This document shows positions 19,711 through 29,015 of a DNA stretch of 64,000 bases, piece after piece; position 1 is the stretch's first letter, and every line of letters starts with the position of its first letter. The DNA is from Enterobacter cloacae subsp. cloacae ATCC 13047. Its GTDB lineage: Bacteria > Pseudomonadota > Gammaproteobacteria > Enterobacterales > Enterobacteriaceae. Below the pieces are notes generated by a model that ran no database searches, was not told the origin of the DNA, and worked only from the letters and a program-made list of their open reading frames with translations. The stretch spans positions 2,666,001-2,730,000 of the forward strand of contig NC_014121.1 in assembly GCF_000025565.1 (NCBI RefSeq), given 5' to 3'. The position numbers were made by a program, and so were the translations under genes.

Positions 19711-20913
19711 TTATTTAAATACCGTTATTGATGGCAGCACTTTTCCCTGGCAATCAAATAACGCCTGATTCTCGCGGGCATTCCCCTCTTTCCATTCGTC
19801 ATGAATATATTTCATGCCGGCTTTGGTCGCCCACGTGGTGCCCGGTACGGCAATCCAGGTCGGCTCCCAATAAAAAATGCCTTTGCCACGGTGGTCCGGA
19901 ACATCAATAACGGACTGCATTAAATCGTGAATATAATCGTACTGGCCCTGAACGGTACCCGGATAGCCGCCGTCTTTTTCTTCTTTCGCCTGGAAGCTGT
20001 TCTCAGCGTTATCGCAGTTGTCCAGCGTATAGCCGTATGCCGCTTCCACCACAATCACGTCTTTGTTATAGCGCCTGCTGATGTCATCCATATTGGCCTT
20101 CAGCGCGCTAATCGGGCCGTTCCAGTAGGTGTACATTGACAGGCCGATGATATCGAATGGCACGCCGCGCTTCGCGATTTCGTCAAACCACCAGCGGAAG
20201 GTGTCATTTTTAGTCCCTTCGGCCAGGTGCAGCATGATTTTCACCTGCTCGCCGCCGGTCAGATTCTCTTTTAGCCCGCCAATCGCGGCGTTGAGCAGTC
20301 CGGCCAGACGGTCAAACTCGCCGCCGCCCTGCCCCCAGCTTTTGCCTTCCGGCCACAGCATGCCGCCGTTGATTTCGTTACCGATTTGCACCATGTCCGG
20401 CAGTACGCCCTCTTGCTTAAAGCGGGCGATGGTGTCGCGGGTGTAGTCATGGATCGCCGTTTTAAGCTGCGGGTAGTCCATCTTCTCCCAGGCTTTCGGC
20501 TTGAACTGTTTGCCCGGATCGGTCCAGAAATCGCTGTAGTGGAAATCGAGCAGCAGCTTCAGGCCCTGCGCCTTCACGCGCTTCGCCAGCGCAATCGTGT
20601 TTTCCAGGTTGTTACTGCCACCGCCATAGGTCTTGCCGCTCGCATCCTGTGGATCAACCCACAGGCGCAGGCGTACATAGTTCACGCCGTTGGCCTTCAG
20701 GATCGCAATCGCATCCTGCTGCTGGCCGTTCTGGTTATAGAATTTCGCGCCGTGTTGTTCGGCTTCCAGTAGGGTCGAAATATCCGCCCCCTTAATAAAA
20801 TCTGCAGGCATGGCGTTAAACGGACGCGTTTTCACCGCGTCGGCAGCAAAAGCACTCGCGGCAAGGCCACATGAGAGGCAAACGGCGAGCAAAGCGGGTT
20901 TGAGTCTTTTCAT
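19711..20913 (-). CDS. ganB: GH53 endo-beta-1,4-galactanase
   Basis: 400 residues with signal peptide (MKRLKPALLAVCLSCGLAASAFA). GH53 barrel from about 35: acid/base Glu180 in MVQIGNEINGG, nucleophile Glu290 in VIVVEAAYGY, plus YVRLRLW and DFHYSDFWTDPGKQ. Exported, it cuts pectic galactan or type I arabinogalactan into oligosaccharides. Three bp follow the ganQ-like gene and 29 bp precede the GH42 gene. Symbol as in Bacillus; Dickeya uses ganA. Periplasmic or outside location is not decided by the sequence. Confidence 0.93.
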   Translation of the reverse strand: MKRLKPALLAVCLSCGLAASAFAADAVKTRPFNAMPADFIKGADISTLLEAEQHGAKFYNQNGQQQDAIAILKANGVNYVRLRLWVDPQDASGKTYGGGSNNLENTIALAKRVKAQGLKLLLDFHYSDFWTDPGKQFKPKAWEKMDYPQLKTAIHDYTRDTIARFKQEGVLPDMVQIGNEINGGMLWPEGKSWGQGGGEFDRLAGLLNAAIGGLKENLTGGEQVKIMLHLAEGTKNDTFRWWFDEIAKRGVPFDIIGLSMYTYWNGPISALKANMDDISRRYNKDVIVVEAAYGYTLDNCDNAENSFQAKEEKDGGYPGTVQGQYDYIHDLMQSVIDVPDHRGKGIFYWEPTWIAVPGTTWATKAGMKYIHDEWKEGNARENQALFDCQGKVLPSITVFK

Positions 20914-20915
20914 GG

Positions 20916-21767
20916 TTATCCTTTGGTACTCCCGGAGGTCAGGCCGGAGACGAAGTATTTTTGTAACGCCAGGTAGAGGATCGCCACCGGCACCGCAATC
21001 AGGACCGCGCCTGCCGCGTAGGTGGTGTAGCTGGCCCCCATTTTTTGTGCCACCAGGTTATAAAGCCCGATGGGTAAGGTGTATTTGTCCGGGGTGCGCA
21101 AAATGGTGCTGGAGAGGATGAAATCCCCCAGCGGCCCGGTGAAGGAGAACAGCGCCACCACCGCCACAATCGGCTTCGAAAGCGGCATGATAATTTCGAT
21201 GAAAATCCGGAAATTACTGGCCCCGTCCATGCGCGCGGATTCATCCAGATCTTTCGGGATGGCATCGAGGTAGCCTTTCATCAGGTAAGTGTTCATTGGG
21301 ATCATGCCGCCCACGTAGATCAGCACCAGCGCCAGATGGCTATTGATAAGGCCCAGCAACTGCGACAGCACGAAGATGGCAATCAGCGCCGAGAACTGGG
21401 GGATCATCTGCAGCAGCAGGAACAGCATCAGACCGTTCTGGCGCCCCTTAAAGCGAAAGCGCGAAAACGCGTAGGCGGTAAAGCTGACGCTGATTAAGGT
21501 CAGTACCATGGTCAGGAAGCTGATTTTCATTGAGTTCCAGTACCAGGTCATGTAGTTCACCTGGCCGTTGAACAGGTCGGCATAGTGCTGCACCGAGAAG
21601 TTCTCTGGAATAATCGACGAGCTCAGCAGGCTATTACCCGCGTTAAACGACGCACCGACAGTCCACACCAGCGGGTAAATGATGATTATCGAGACCAGCA
21701 CGATAACCAGCCAGGAGAGCGAGAGGCGAACCCACTTCTCACGTTTAATACTTTGTGATTGAGCCAT
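20916..21767 (-). CDS. ganQ: Galactooligosaccharide ABC permease, MalG/GanQ type
   Basis: 283 residues, six membrane segments, with the EAA loop EsARMDGASNFRIFIEIIMPLSKPI near residue 185 that docks the ATPase. MalG-like C-terminus LQKYFVSGLTSGSTKG. Forms the inner-membrane channel with the MalF-like partner 11 bp upstream. Substrate inferred from the galactanase and galactosidase in the same operon. Confidence 0.9.
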   Translation of the reverse strand: MAQSQSIKREKWVRLSLSWLVIVLVSIIIIYPLVWTVGASFNAGNSLLSSSIIPENFSVQHYADLFNGQVNYMTWYWNSMKISFLTMVLTLISVSFTAYAFSRFRFKGRQNGLMLFLLLQMIPQFSALIAIFVLSQLLGLINSHLALVLIYVGGMIPMNTYLMKGYLDAIPKDLDESARMDGASNFRIFIEIIMPLSKPIVAVVALFSFTGPLGDFILSSTILRTPDKYTLPIGLYNLVAQKMGASYTTYAAGAVLIAVPVAILYLALQKYFVSGLTSGSTKG

Positions 21768-21778
21768 TGTTCCGTTCC

Positions 21779-23089
21779 TTACGCCATGTCGTCATTTTTG
21801 AACGATTTCGTGGCGCGGAACTGCCACAGCGCCAGCCCGACGACAAAGATCGACAGCAGGATAGTGATGGTCGCCGCAATCGCATATTGCGAAGAGGACA
21901 TCGTCAGTTTGTAGATCCACGACACCAGGATATCCGTCCCACCCGCATTCGACCCTACCACCGCCGGTCCGCCGTTATTAAACAGGTAGATGATGTTGAA
22001 ATTATTGAAGTTGAAGGTGTATTGAGTGATCAGAATCGGCGCAATCGAGTAAAGCACCAGCGGCAGCGTGATGGTACGCAACTTAGTCGCGCTACTGGCA
22101 CCGTCCATGGTCGCCGCTTCGTACAGATCGTCCGGAATGGCCTGCAGCACGCCGGTGGTCATGGCGAAAACAAACGGGAAGCCGAGCCAGGTCTGCATCA
22201 TAATTAGCGCCGTTTTGGTCCAGAACGGATCGGTCATCCAGGCTTTTGGCGCGATGCCGAAGAAGGCCAGAATGGCGTTGTTGATCACCCCAAAGGAGTC
22301 GTTAAACATTCCGGCAAACACCAGGATGGTGACAAAGCCCGGCACCGCCCAGGGCAGAATGAAGATGGTGCGGATCAGCGGTTTAAAGCGCAGATCTTTC
22401 TGGTTTATCAGAATGGCCAGCAGCACGCCTACCGAACATTGCAGCGTGGTAGCGAGCAGGGTCCAGACCACCGTCCACTGCAGCACGTCGAAGAAGGTCG
22501 AACGCCAGATGGAGAGCGTGAAGATATTGATGAAGTTCTTAAACCCAACCCAGTCCACCAGCTTAGCCGGCGGCGTGTGATAGAGGTTGTAGTTGGTAAA
22601 GGCGATGGCAAAGCCGAACAGGATCGGGAAAACCACTACAAACACCAGCAGGATAAAGCCGGGCGTGATCATCAGATACGGGAAGCCGTCGCTCAGCAGC
22701 ATCTGGTACTGCTTGCGCACGCTGTTAAGCGCAAGTCCCGTATCGCGTTTTCTGCCATTCACCCACGCATCACGCATCGACAGGTACCAGACCATCACGC
22801 CAAACGCGGCGATCAGCACGCTGATGATCCCCTCAGCCAGCAGGAAGATAGAGTTGTCCCGCGGCACCTCCTCGCCCAGCGTCACCAGCCCCCACAGCCC
22901 TTCGCGCAGAAAATCGGCAAATACGCCGATAAAACTCACCAGCAGTACCAGGAAGATGATCCCTTTCAGCCACTGACGATGGTAGAACTGGCCGAAGCCG
23001 GGGATGAACGCTAGCAGCAGGCCGGTCCAGGCATGGCGCCCGGCCCCGTGCGGTCTGGCAAAATTTTCCGGGATGATACTCACAGACAA
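21779..23089 (-). CDS. ganP: Galactooligosaccharide ABC permease, MalF/GanP type
   Basis: 436 residues, a MalF-like permease with an N-terminal extension of about 140 residues carrying extra membrane segments (GLLLAFIPGFGQFYHRQW) before the core six. The EAA loop EAATMDGASSATKLRTITLPL lies near residue 330. Second gene of the importer operon, separated from the binding-protein gene by a hairpin. Pairs with the MalG-like product. Confidence 0.9.
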   Translation of the reverse strand: MSVSIIPENFARPHGAGRHAWTGLLLAFIPGFGQFYHRQWLKGIIFLVLLVSFIGVFADFLREGLWGLVTLGEEVPRDNSIFLLAEGIISVLIAAFGVMVWYLSMRDAWVNGRKRDTGLALNSVRKQYQMLLSDGFPYLMITPGFILLVFVVVFPILFGFAIAFTNYNLYHTPPAKLVDWVGFKNFINIFTLSIWRSTFFDVLQWTVVWTLLATTLQCSVGVLLAILINQKDLRFKPLIRTIFILPWAVPGFVTILVFAGMFNDSFGVINNAILAFFGIAPKAWMTDPFWTKTALIMMQTWLGFPFVFAMTTGVLQAIPDDLYEAATMDGASSATKLRTITLPLVLYSIAPILITQYTFNFNNFNIIYLFNNGGPAVVGSNAGGTDILVSWIYKLTMSSSQYAIAATITILLSIFVVGLALWQFRATKSFKNDDMA

Positions 23090-23097
23090 CTCCTTTC

Positions 23098-23126
23098 AAA
23101 AAAACGGGAGAGAGTCCTCCCGTTTT
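23098..23126 (-). terminator. Intercistronic terminator/attenuator after the binding-protein gene
   Basis: On the minus strand AAAACGGGAG-GACTCT-CTCCCGTTTT is followed by TTT, lying 15 nt after the binding-protein stop and 9 nt before the MalF-like start. As in malE-malF, it may make the binding protein more abundant than the permeases. Confidence 0.75.
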
Positions 23127-23140
23127 GCGACGGCAGAAAA

Positions 23141-24355
23141 TTACTGGTTGCTGGCCTGCATGGCTTCGATTTGCATCTGGACCTGTTTTTCTGCGCTATC
23201 CAGCGCGGCTTTAGGATCCTGTTTGCCGGTCAGGCTCAACTCCAGCGCGGCGTTGGCTGGCCCCCAGACTTCACCCATTTCAGGGATGCCCGGCATGGCA
23301 GTTGCGCGCGCCGACTGTACCGCGACGGCACTCGCTTTTTCGTCGTTTTTGATAATCGGATCGTCGATCATCGCGGTAAGCGGCGGGATTTCACGCGTGG
23401 CGATGTAGCGCGTTTTCACATACTGCGGCTGGTTGATGAATTCGATAAATTTCTGCGCCAGGGCTTTGTCTTTGCTCCACGTGGAGACAACGTAGCCTTT
23501 CACACCAAGGAAAGAACTCATAGGCTTGCCGTCGGGCAGCGTTGGCAGCGGCGCAACGCCGTAGTTGATCCCTGCTGCTTCATACGGCTGGAATGCCCAC
23601 GGCCCATTGATCACGGCTGCCGCTTTCTTCTCGGTGAACAGGGAGTCAATGGCGTTCAGACCGTTGTCACCGACTATCCCGGCCGGGAAGATCCCGTCGG
23701 CGTAGAATTTTTTAAGGTACGTCACGGCCTCTACCGCGCCCGGCTTGTTCAGGCCAACGTCGCTGGCGTTATAGCCGCCCTTGTCGTTATGACCGAAGAT
23801 GTAGCCGCCCATCGGGGAAATTGCCCCCCAGCTGTAGTAAATCTGGTCGAACTTGGCGAGCAGGCCGTACTGGTTTTTCGCGCGCTGCTGTTTCGAAAAG
23901 TCATACCAGTCCTGCAGCGAATTGAGGGGCTTGTCGATGAGGTCTTTGTTGTAGATCAGCACCAGCGTCTCGACCGCTTTCGGTACGCCGTAGAGGGCAT
24001 TATCCATTTTGAAGGCATTAATTGAGGCCGGGGTGTACTGTTCGGTCTGCTTAGCCTCCAGATTCAGGGGGGTCAGCAACCCTTGCACTACGGCGCCGCC
24101 CAGCTGATCGTTAGGGATCACCAGCACGTCCGGGCCAATGCCCGCCGGGCCATCCAGACGCAGTTTTTCCAGCTGTTGGGCGTAAGGGGTTTCCTGGACG
24201 TTGACCTTAACGTCGTACTGTTTTTCAAAGTCAGCCACCGCCTCTTTTATACCGGATGACTTCTTGATGTCTTCCCAGACGTTAAGCTGCGTGGTGGCAT
24301 GTACCTGCACCGAGAGCGTAGAGAGGATCAGAGCGGCAAGTAGGTTCTTTTTCAT
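23141..24355 (-). CDS. ganS: Galactooligosaccharide-binding protein of the ABC importer (GanS/CycB type)
   Basis: 404 residues, MalE-like family 1 solute-binding protein. Signal peptide MKKNLLAALILSTLSVQVHA; TTQLNVWEDIKKSSGIKEAV opens the mature protein. NGPWAFQPYEAAG and GVKGYVVST are family segments. First gene of the operon. ATG at 24355 chosen because GAGG lies 7-10 nt upstream; a longer frame to 24382 runs through an operator-like site. Ligand inferred from context. Confidence 0.9.
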   Translation of the reverse strand: MKKNLLAALILSTLSVQVHATTQLNVWEDIKKSSGIKEAVADFEKQYDVKVNVQETPYAQQLEKLRLDGPAGIGPDVLVIPNDQLGGAVVQGLLTPLNLEAKQTEQYTPASINAFKMDNALYGVPKAVETLVLIYNKDLIDKPLNSLQDWYDFSKQQRAKNQYGLLAKFDQIYYSWGAISPMGGYIFGHNDKGGYNASDVGLNKPGAVEAVTYLKKFYADGIFPAGIVGDNGLNAIDSLFTEKKAAAVINGPWAFQPYEAAGINYGVAPLPTLPDGKPMSSFLGVKGYVVSTWSKDKALAQKFIEFINQPQYVKTRYIATREIPPLTAMIDDPIIKNDEKASAVAVQSARATAMPGIPEMGEVWGPANAALELSLTGKQDPKAALDSAEKQVQMQIEAMQASNQ

Positions 24356-24364
24356 TACAAACCT

Positions 24365-24397
24365 CATGTGAAGGTATAACAATTTTATGGTTGTTAT
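24365..24397. promoter_or_regulatory. Operator-like region before the galactan importer operon
   Basis: ATGTGAAGGTATAACAA (24366-24382) matches the porin-side site TTGTGAACGTATTACAA at 14 of 17 positions. Within it ATAACAA (24376-24382) and TTGTTAT (24391-24397) form an inverted repeat. It sits just upstream of the ribosome-binding site of the binding-protein gene. Confidence 0.5.
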
Positions 24398-24631
24398 GAC
24401 ATTTAACGCCTTATCTGCCTCATCTAAAATTCAGCAAAATCAGATGCTGCACGTATGACGTCAAATATCTTTGGTTTGGTATACGCTACCCTTCACATCA
24501 TGATAACTCTACAAAAAACTGTAAGTTGTGTGATCGTCATAACATTAATGGAAAATCTGTATAGGGCGCATGAATACTGGAAGTTATAGTCAATACAGAC
24601 AAATTGCACCGTCCAGCTATGTTGAACCTGA

Positions 24632-24649
24632 TTGTTATACGTAAAACAT
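24632..24649. promoter_or_regulatory. Operator-like palindrome before the ABC ATPase gene
   Basis: TTGTTATACGTAAAACAT is a 9+9 near-palindrome (7 of 9 pairs) centred on CG, as LacI-family operators are. It lies 27 bp before the ATPase start and shares the TAACAA/ACGTA elements with the other sites in this locus. Confidence 0.5.
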
Positions 24650-24676
24650 AGACAGCGGTTTACTCGGGGAACACTG

Positions 24677-25792
24677 ATGTCAAACATACAGTTAAGGAAT
24701 GTCACCAAGCGCTTTGGCGACACCGTCACCTTGCACAACGTGAATCTTGAAATTGAAGACGGGGAATTCGCCGTCTTTGTTGGCCCTTCCGGCTGCGGTA
24801 AATCGACCATGCTGCGCATGATTGCCGGTCTGGAGGAGATTAGCGAAGGTGAAGTCTTAATCGGTAATGAGGTCATGAATGACGTCGCGCCTTCCCACCG
24901 CGGCGTGGCCATGGTGTTTCAGTCCTACGCGCTCTATCCGCACATGACGGTCGCCGAAAACATGGGCTACGGGCTGAAAGTGAATAAGGTCCCAAAAGAA
25001 CAGATCCGTCACCAGGTGGAGATGGTGGCAAAAACGCTGCAGCTCTCCCATCTGCTGGACCGCAAACCTAAACAGCTTTCGGGCGGGCAGCGCCAGCGCG
25101 TGGCAATAGGCCGCGCCATCGTGCGTAACCCGCGCGTCTTTATGTTTGATGAACCGCTCTCTAACCTGGACGCCGAACTGCGCGTCGAGATGCGTCTGCA
25201 CCTTGCCCGCCTGCATCAGGAGCTGAAAACCACCATGGTGTATGTCACGCACGACCAGATCGAAGCGATGACCCTGGCCGACAAGATCGTGGTCATGAAC
25301 TATGGCAAGGTTGAGCAGATGGGCGCCCCGATGGATCTCTATTACAAACCGGCAAATAAGTTTGTCGCCGGGTTTATCGGTTCTCCGAAGATGAACTTTC
25401 TGTCGGCGACCGTTGAAGCCTGGCAGCCAGGTAAGCTTACCGTCAGGCTATCGCAACAGAAGTCGCTCACGCTCGCGATAACCACCACACCGCTGCAGCC
25501 GGGAAGTCAGGTCACGCTGGGCATCCGCCCGGAACATTTAACCACCGACCTTCACCGCGGCACGCGGCTGGAATTTAACTGTGAAGTGGTGGAGCGACTG
25601 GGAAACAATACTTACCTGTTTGGGCAATGCTATGGCCATGACAACGTGAAGATCTTGCTGCCGGGCGACGTGAAGTTCGCGCCCTGGCAGAAGATAGACG
25701 TGGCGTTTGACGACCATCACTGCATGGTTTTTGACGACCAGGATGTACGGGTGAGCGCTGATATCGAAGATGCGGTGCGTTCGGTGGCTTAA
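24677..25792 (+). CDS. ABC transporter ATPase, MalK/UgpC/MsmX type
   Basis: 371 residues. Walker A GPSGCGKST (about 37-45), Q-loop VFQSYALYPHM, signature LSGGQRQRVAIGRA, Walker B VFMFDEPLSNLD, H-loop YVTHDQ, then the C-terminal regulatory TOBE/MalK domain from about 240. It must energise the MalF/MalG-like permeases encoded divergently. Start at 24677. A 4-bp overlap with the convergent hpxK gene marks the boundary between the galactan and purine blocks. Confidence 0.9.
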   Translation: MSNIQLRNVTKRFGDTVTLHNVNLEIEDGEFAVFVGPSGCGKSTMLRMIAGLEEISEGEVLIGNEVMNDVAPSHRGVAMVFQSYALYPHMTVAENMGYGLKVNKVPKEQIRHQVEMVAKTLQLSHLLDRKPKQLSGGQRQRVAIGRAIVRNPRVFMFDEPLSNLDAELRVEMRLHLARLHQELKTTMVYVTHDQIEAMTLADKIVVMNYGKVEQMGAPMDLYYKPANKFVAGFIGSPKMNFLSATVEAWQPGKLTVRLSQQKSLTLAITTTPLQPGSQVTLGIRPEHLTTDLHRGTRLEFNCEVVERLGNNTYLFGQCYGHDNVKILLPGDVKFAPWQKIDVAFDDHHCMVFDDQDVRVSADIEDAVRSVA

Positions 25793-27027
25793 CGCGCGCC
25801 ACCGTCAGCCAGCGCTCTCACCGCCCGCCCAAACGCCTCAATCGCCAGGGCAACATCCTCAGCCATCACCGACTCCGCCGGATGGTGGCTGATGCCCCCC
25901 TTGCAGCGCACAAACAACATCCCCACCGGCCAGCGTTCTGCCAGCGCAATGGTGTCGTGCCCGGCACCGCTCGGCAGCGATAGCGTACGGCCCTGAACCG
26001 ATGTCACGGCCTCCCCTAACAGCGATTGCAGTCTGGCATCGCAGGGCGTGGCGGCTATCCGGTAAAACTCCTCGGCGTTGAAACGGAGCCCACGCCGGGC
26101 TGCGATCTCTTCCGCCTGAATGAGCAGTGCAGTGAGCAGTGCGTCCAGCGGGGCATCCTGCGGGCCGCGAATATCCAGCGATAGCGCCACCTCGCCGGGA
26201 ATCACATTGACCGCGCCGGGCAGGCAGCGTAACGCCCCCACCGTGGCAACCAGATTGCCGCCGCGCTGTCGGGTGGTGTTTTCAACCTGCACCATCCATT
26301 CGGCAGCTGCGGCCAGGGCATCTTTGCGGTGAGCCATCGGCACGGTACCGGCATGCCCGGCTTCGCCGGTAAAGAGACAGTTCAGACGCCGCGCACCGTT
26401 AATGGCTTCTACTACCCCCAGCGCCAGCCCCTCCTGCTCCAGACACGGCCCCTGTTCAATATGCAGCTCCAGACAGGCGCTGAAATCGTCCTGATGCCGC
26501 GCGGCAAGCGCTACCCGTGCGGGATCCAGCCCCGCCTGCACCATCGCCTGCGCCACGCTTATGCCACTGGCATCACAGGTATCAAGCCAATTCTCCGGCC
26601 AGGTGCCCGTCAGGCCGCGACTGCCTAACAGCGTGATGCCGAAGCGGGTTCCCTCTTCGTCGCAGAAGCCAACAATCTCGATGGCCTGCGCCAGGCGCAC
26701 GCCCTGCTGATGCAGGCTGTCCACCACTTCAATGGCGGTGAGCACGCCGAGCATGCCGTCGTAGCGTCCGGCATTGCGCACAGTATCCAGATGCGAGCCA
26801 AGCAGTATCGCCGGTGCGCCCTCCAGCTGCGCCTCATAGCGCCCGCAAATATTCCCGACACTGTCCTGCCAGACGGTCATGCCCGCCTGGCTCATCCACT
26901 GCCCGACCAGCTGGTTGGCCTGCAGATGCTGCGTGGAAAGATAAACCCGCGTCAGGCTGTCCGGGGTTTCGCTGATGGCGGCCAGCGCATCGGCACGGGC
27001 CATCACCCGCTCTGCCGCCGGGCTCAT
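25789..27027 (-). CDS. hpxK: HpxK, allantoate amidohydrolase (M20 family)
   Basis: 412 residues. M20-type zinc peptidase fold of the hydantoinase/carbamoylase/allantoate-hydrolase group: metal ligands in GSHLDTV (about 80), the bridging Asp in GRYDGMLGV, FCDEEGTRF and ELHIEQGP; dimerisation domain roughly 210-330. It hydrolyses allantoate, releasing ammonium. The ATG overlaps the hpxJ stop (ATGA) and sets the start. Last gene of the ABC-hpxJ-hpxK operon. Confidence 0.9.
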   Translation of the reverse strand: MSPAAERVMARADALAAISETPDSLTRVYLSTQHLQANQLVGQWMSQAGMTVWQDSVGNICGRYEAQLEGAPAILLGSHLDTVRNAGRYDGMLGVLTAIEVVDSLHQQGVRLAQAIEIVGFCDEEGTRFGITLLGSRGLTGTWPENWLDTCDASGISVAQAMVQAGLDPARVALAARHQDDFSACLELHIEQGPCLEQEGLALGVVEAINGARRLNCLFTGEAGHAGTVPMAHRKDALAAAAEWMVQVENTTRQRGGNLVATVGALRCLPGAVNVIPGEVALSLDIRGPQDAPLDALLTALLIQAEEIAARRGLRFNAEEFYRIAATPCDARLQSLLGEAVTSVQGRTLSLPSGAGHDTIALAERWPVGMLFVRCKGGISHHPAESVMAEDVALAIEAFGRAVRALADGGAR

Positions 27028-28264
27028 TGTGACGTCTCGCGGCGATAATGATCCCACGCGGCCTGCATCGCCGCCCCCTGGGGGGTGGTGAATTTCAGGT
27101 AGTTCAGCACCGACTCCAGCGCGCTCAGGGTGGTCATTACGCAGTCTTTACGGGCGTTATAACCCATGGTGCCAATGCGCCATACCTTGCCGTGCAGCGG
27201 GCCAAACGAGGTGCCAATTTCGATACCGAAATCTTCCAGCATCAGTTTACGCACCTGATCGCCGTTAACGCCCTGCGGGATCACCACGCCCAGCACGTTG
27301 TTCATCTTGTGCTTCAGATCGCCAAAGGTCTCCAGCCCCATCGCCTGAATGCCTTTCAGCAGCGCATCGCCGTGCAGCTTGTGCCGGGCGATGCCGTTGT
27401 CCAGCCCTTCCTGGAGGATCAGCCGCGCGCATTCGCGGGCGCCAAACAGCGCGGTGGTGGCTTCAGTGTGATGGTTCAGCCGCTCCGGCCCCCAGTAATC
27501 CATCACCATGCCGAGATCAAAATAGTTGGAGTAGATCATCTCCTCGTCGCCGTCGCGATGGGCGTCGGTGCGGATCCCCTCCTCGACGCATTTGCGGCGG
27601 CGGATCGCCTCTTCCATGCGTGGGCTCAGGGTGATCGGTGACGTGCCGGACGGACCGCCGAGACATTTCTGCATGCCAGCGGAGACAGCATCCAGCCCCC
27701 AGGCATCGGTTTCCAGCGCGTTCCCCCCGAGCGACGCGGTGGCGTCGGCGTAAAACAGCACGTCATAACGGCGGCAAATCGCGCCGAGCTCGGCCAGCGG
27801 CTGCAGCATGGTGGTGGAGGTGTCCCCCTGCACGGTCAGCAGCAGACGGGGACGAATACGTTTGATGGCATCCTCCACCTGATCCGGGGTAAACACCTCG
27901 CCCCACGGCACCTCGATGGTATGCACTTCCGCCCGGCAGCGGCGGGCGATTTCGCACAGCAGATGGCCGAAGCGGCCAAACACCGGCACCAGCACTTTAT
28001 CGCCCGGGCGAATGGCCGACACCAGAATCGCCTCAATGCCCGCGCGCGAGGTGCCGTCCACCAGCATCGTCCAGCGGTTTTCGGTGCGGAACACCCCGCG
28101 ATAGAGCGCCATTACTTCGTTCATGTAGTGGGTCATCGCCGGGTCGTACTGACCAATCAGCTGGCTCGACATGGCGCGCAGCACGCGCGGATCGGCATTG
28201 ATCGGCCCGGCCCCATCAGCAGACGCTGCGGCGGATTAAGTTGCGGAAATTGAGCGATATCCAT
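27024..28264 (-). pseudogene. hpxJ: HpxJ, ureidoglycine aminotransferase, frameshifted near the N-terminus
   Basis: Class V PLP aminotransferase of about 413 residues in the family. The natural start reads MDIAQFPQLNPPQRLLMGPG from 28264, then the frame breaks at about 28206-28208, where one C is missing from a CCC-GG-CCCC run; the rest (VLRAMSSQLIGQYDPAMTHY to the end) continues open in another frame. HpxJ moves the amino group of ureidoglycine to a keto acid. The downstream frame alone lacks the first 27 residues with the conserved GPGP loop. Real lesion or sequencing error cannot be told here. Confidence 0.85.
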
Positions 28265-28277
28265 TGTTAAGTCCTTA

Positions 28278-29015
28278 TCAGTTGAGGCCGCGCACGGAGG
28301 AGATGAACTGCTTCAGTTCGGTGGTCTGCGGGTTGGCGAAAAGCGTTTTGCTGTCGCCCTGCTCCCAGACTTTCCCCTGGTGCATAAACACCACGCGGTC
28401 GCCCACTTCGCGGGCAAAATTCATTTCATGGGTCACGAGAATAAGGGTCATCCCTTCTGCTGCCAGCTGCTCCAGCACCTTAAGCACTTCGCCCACCAGT
28501 TCCGGGTCGAGCGCGGAGGTGATCTCGTCACAAAGTAAGACTTTTGGCGACATCGCCAGCGCACGGGCAATCGCCACGCGCTGCTGCTGGCCGCCGGAGA
28601 GACTCGACGGGTAGTAATCCAGACGATCGCCGAGGCCGACTTTCTCCAGCATCTGCTGCGCCAGCGCCCGGCATTCGGCGGCGCTTTTCTTCAGCACCCG
28701 ACGCGGGGCGAGCATCACGTTTTCCAGCGCCGTCATGTGCGGGAACAGGTTAAAGTTCTGGAACACCATCCCGACCGAGCGGCTGATTTCACGCGCCTGG
28801 GAATCCCGGTCGGTAATGGTCATGCCGCCAAGCTTGATGCTGCCGTCCTGATACCCTTCCAGACCGTTGATGCAGCGCAGCAGGGTGCTTTTGCCGGATC
28901 CGCTGCGCCCGATAATCGAAATCACCTGGCCCATGTCGATATCGAGATCGACCCCCTTCAGGACATGGTTATCGCCGTAGTACTTCTGCACCTGATTAAT
29001 GGTGATGAGAGGCAT
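28278..29015 (-). CDS. Polar amino-acid-type ABC ATPase of the hpx operon
   Basis: 245 residues, GlnQ/HisP-like. Walker A GRSGSGKST, Q-loop FQNFNLFPHM, signature SSLSGGQQQRVAIARAL, Walker B VLLCDEITSALDP, H-loop VTHEMNFA. ATG at 29015 overlaps the end of the permease gene by 20 bp. It likely corresponds to Klebsiella hpxI by gene order; substrate (allantoin, allantoate or a related ureide) is inferred. Confidence 0.88.
   Translation of the reverse strand: MPLITINQVQKYYGDNHVLKGVDLDIDMGQVISIIGRSGSGKSTLLRCINGLEGYQDGSIKLGGMTITDRDSQAREISRSVGMVFQNFNLFPHMTALENVMLAPRRVLKKSAAECRALAQQMLEKVGLGDRLDYYPSSLSGGQQQRVAIARALAMSPKVLLCDEITSALDPELVGEVLKVLEQLAAEGMTLILVTHEMNFAREVGDRVVFMHQGKVWEQGDSKTLFANPQTTELKQFISSVRGLN

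Noticed and set aside
23033..24025. 330-codon plus-strand frame over the galactan binding-protein gene
   Set aside because: Antisense to a recognised binding protein with signal peptide; the product has no family features.
28201..28216. Programmed frameshift in hpxJ
   Set aside because: No slippery heptamer; the loss of one C in a GC run is a more ordinary explanation.
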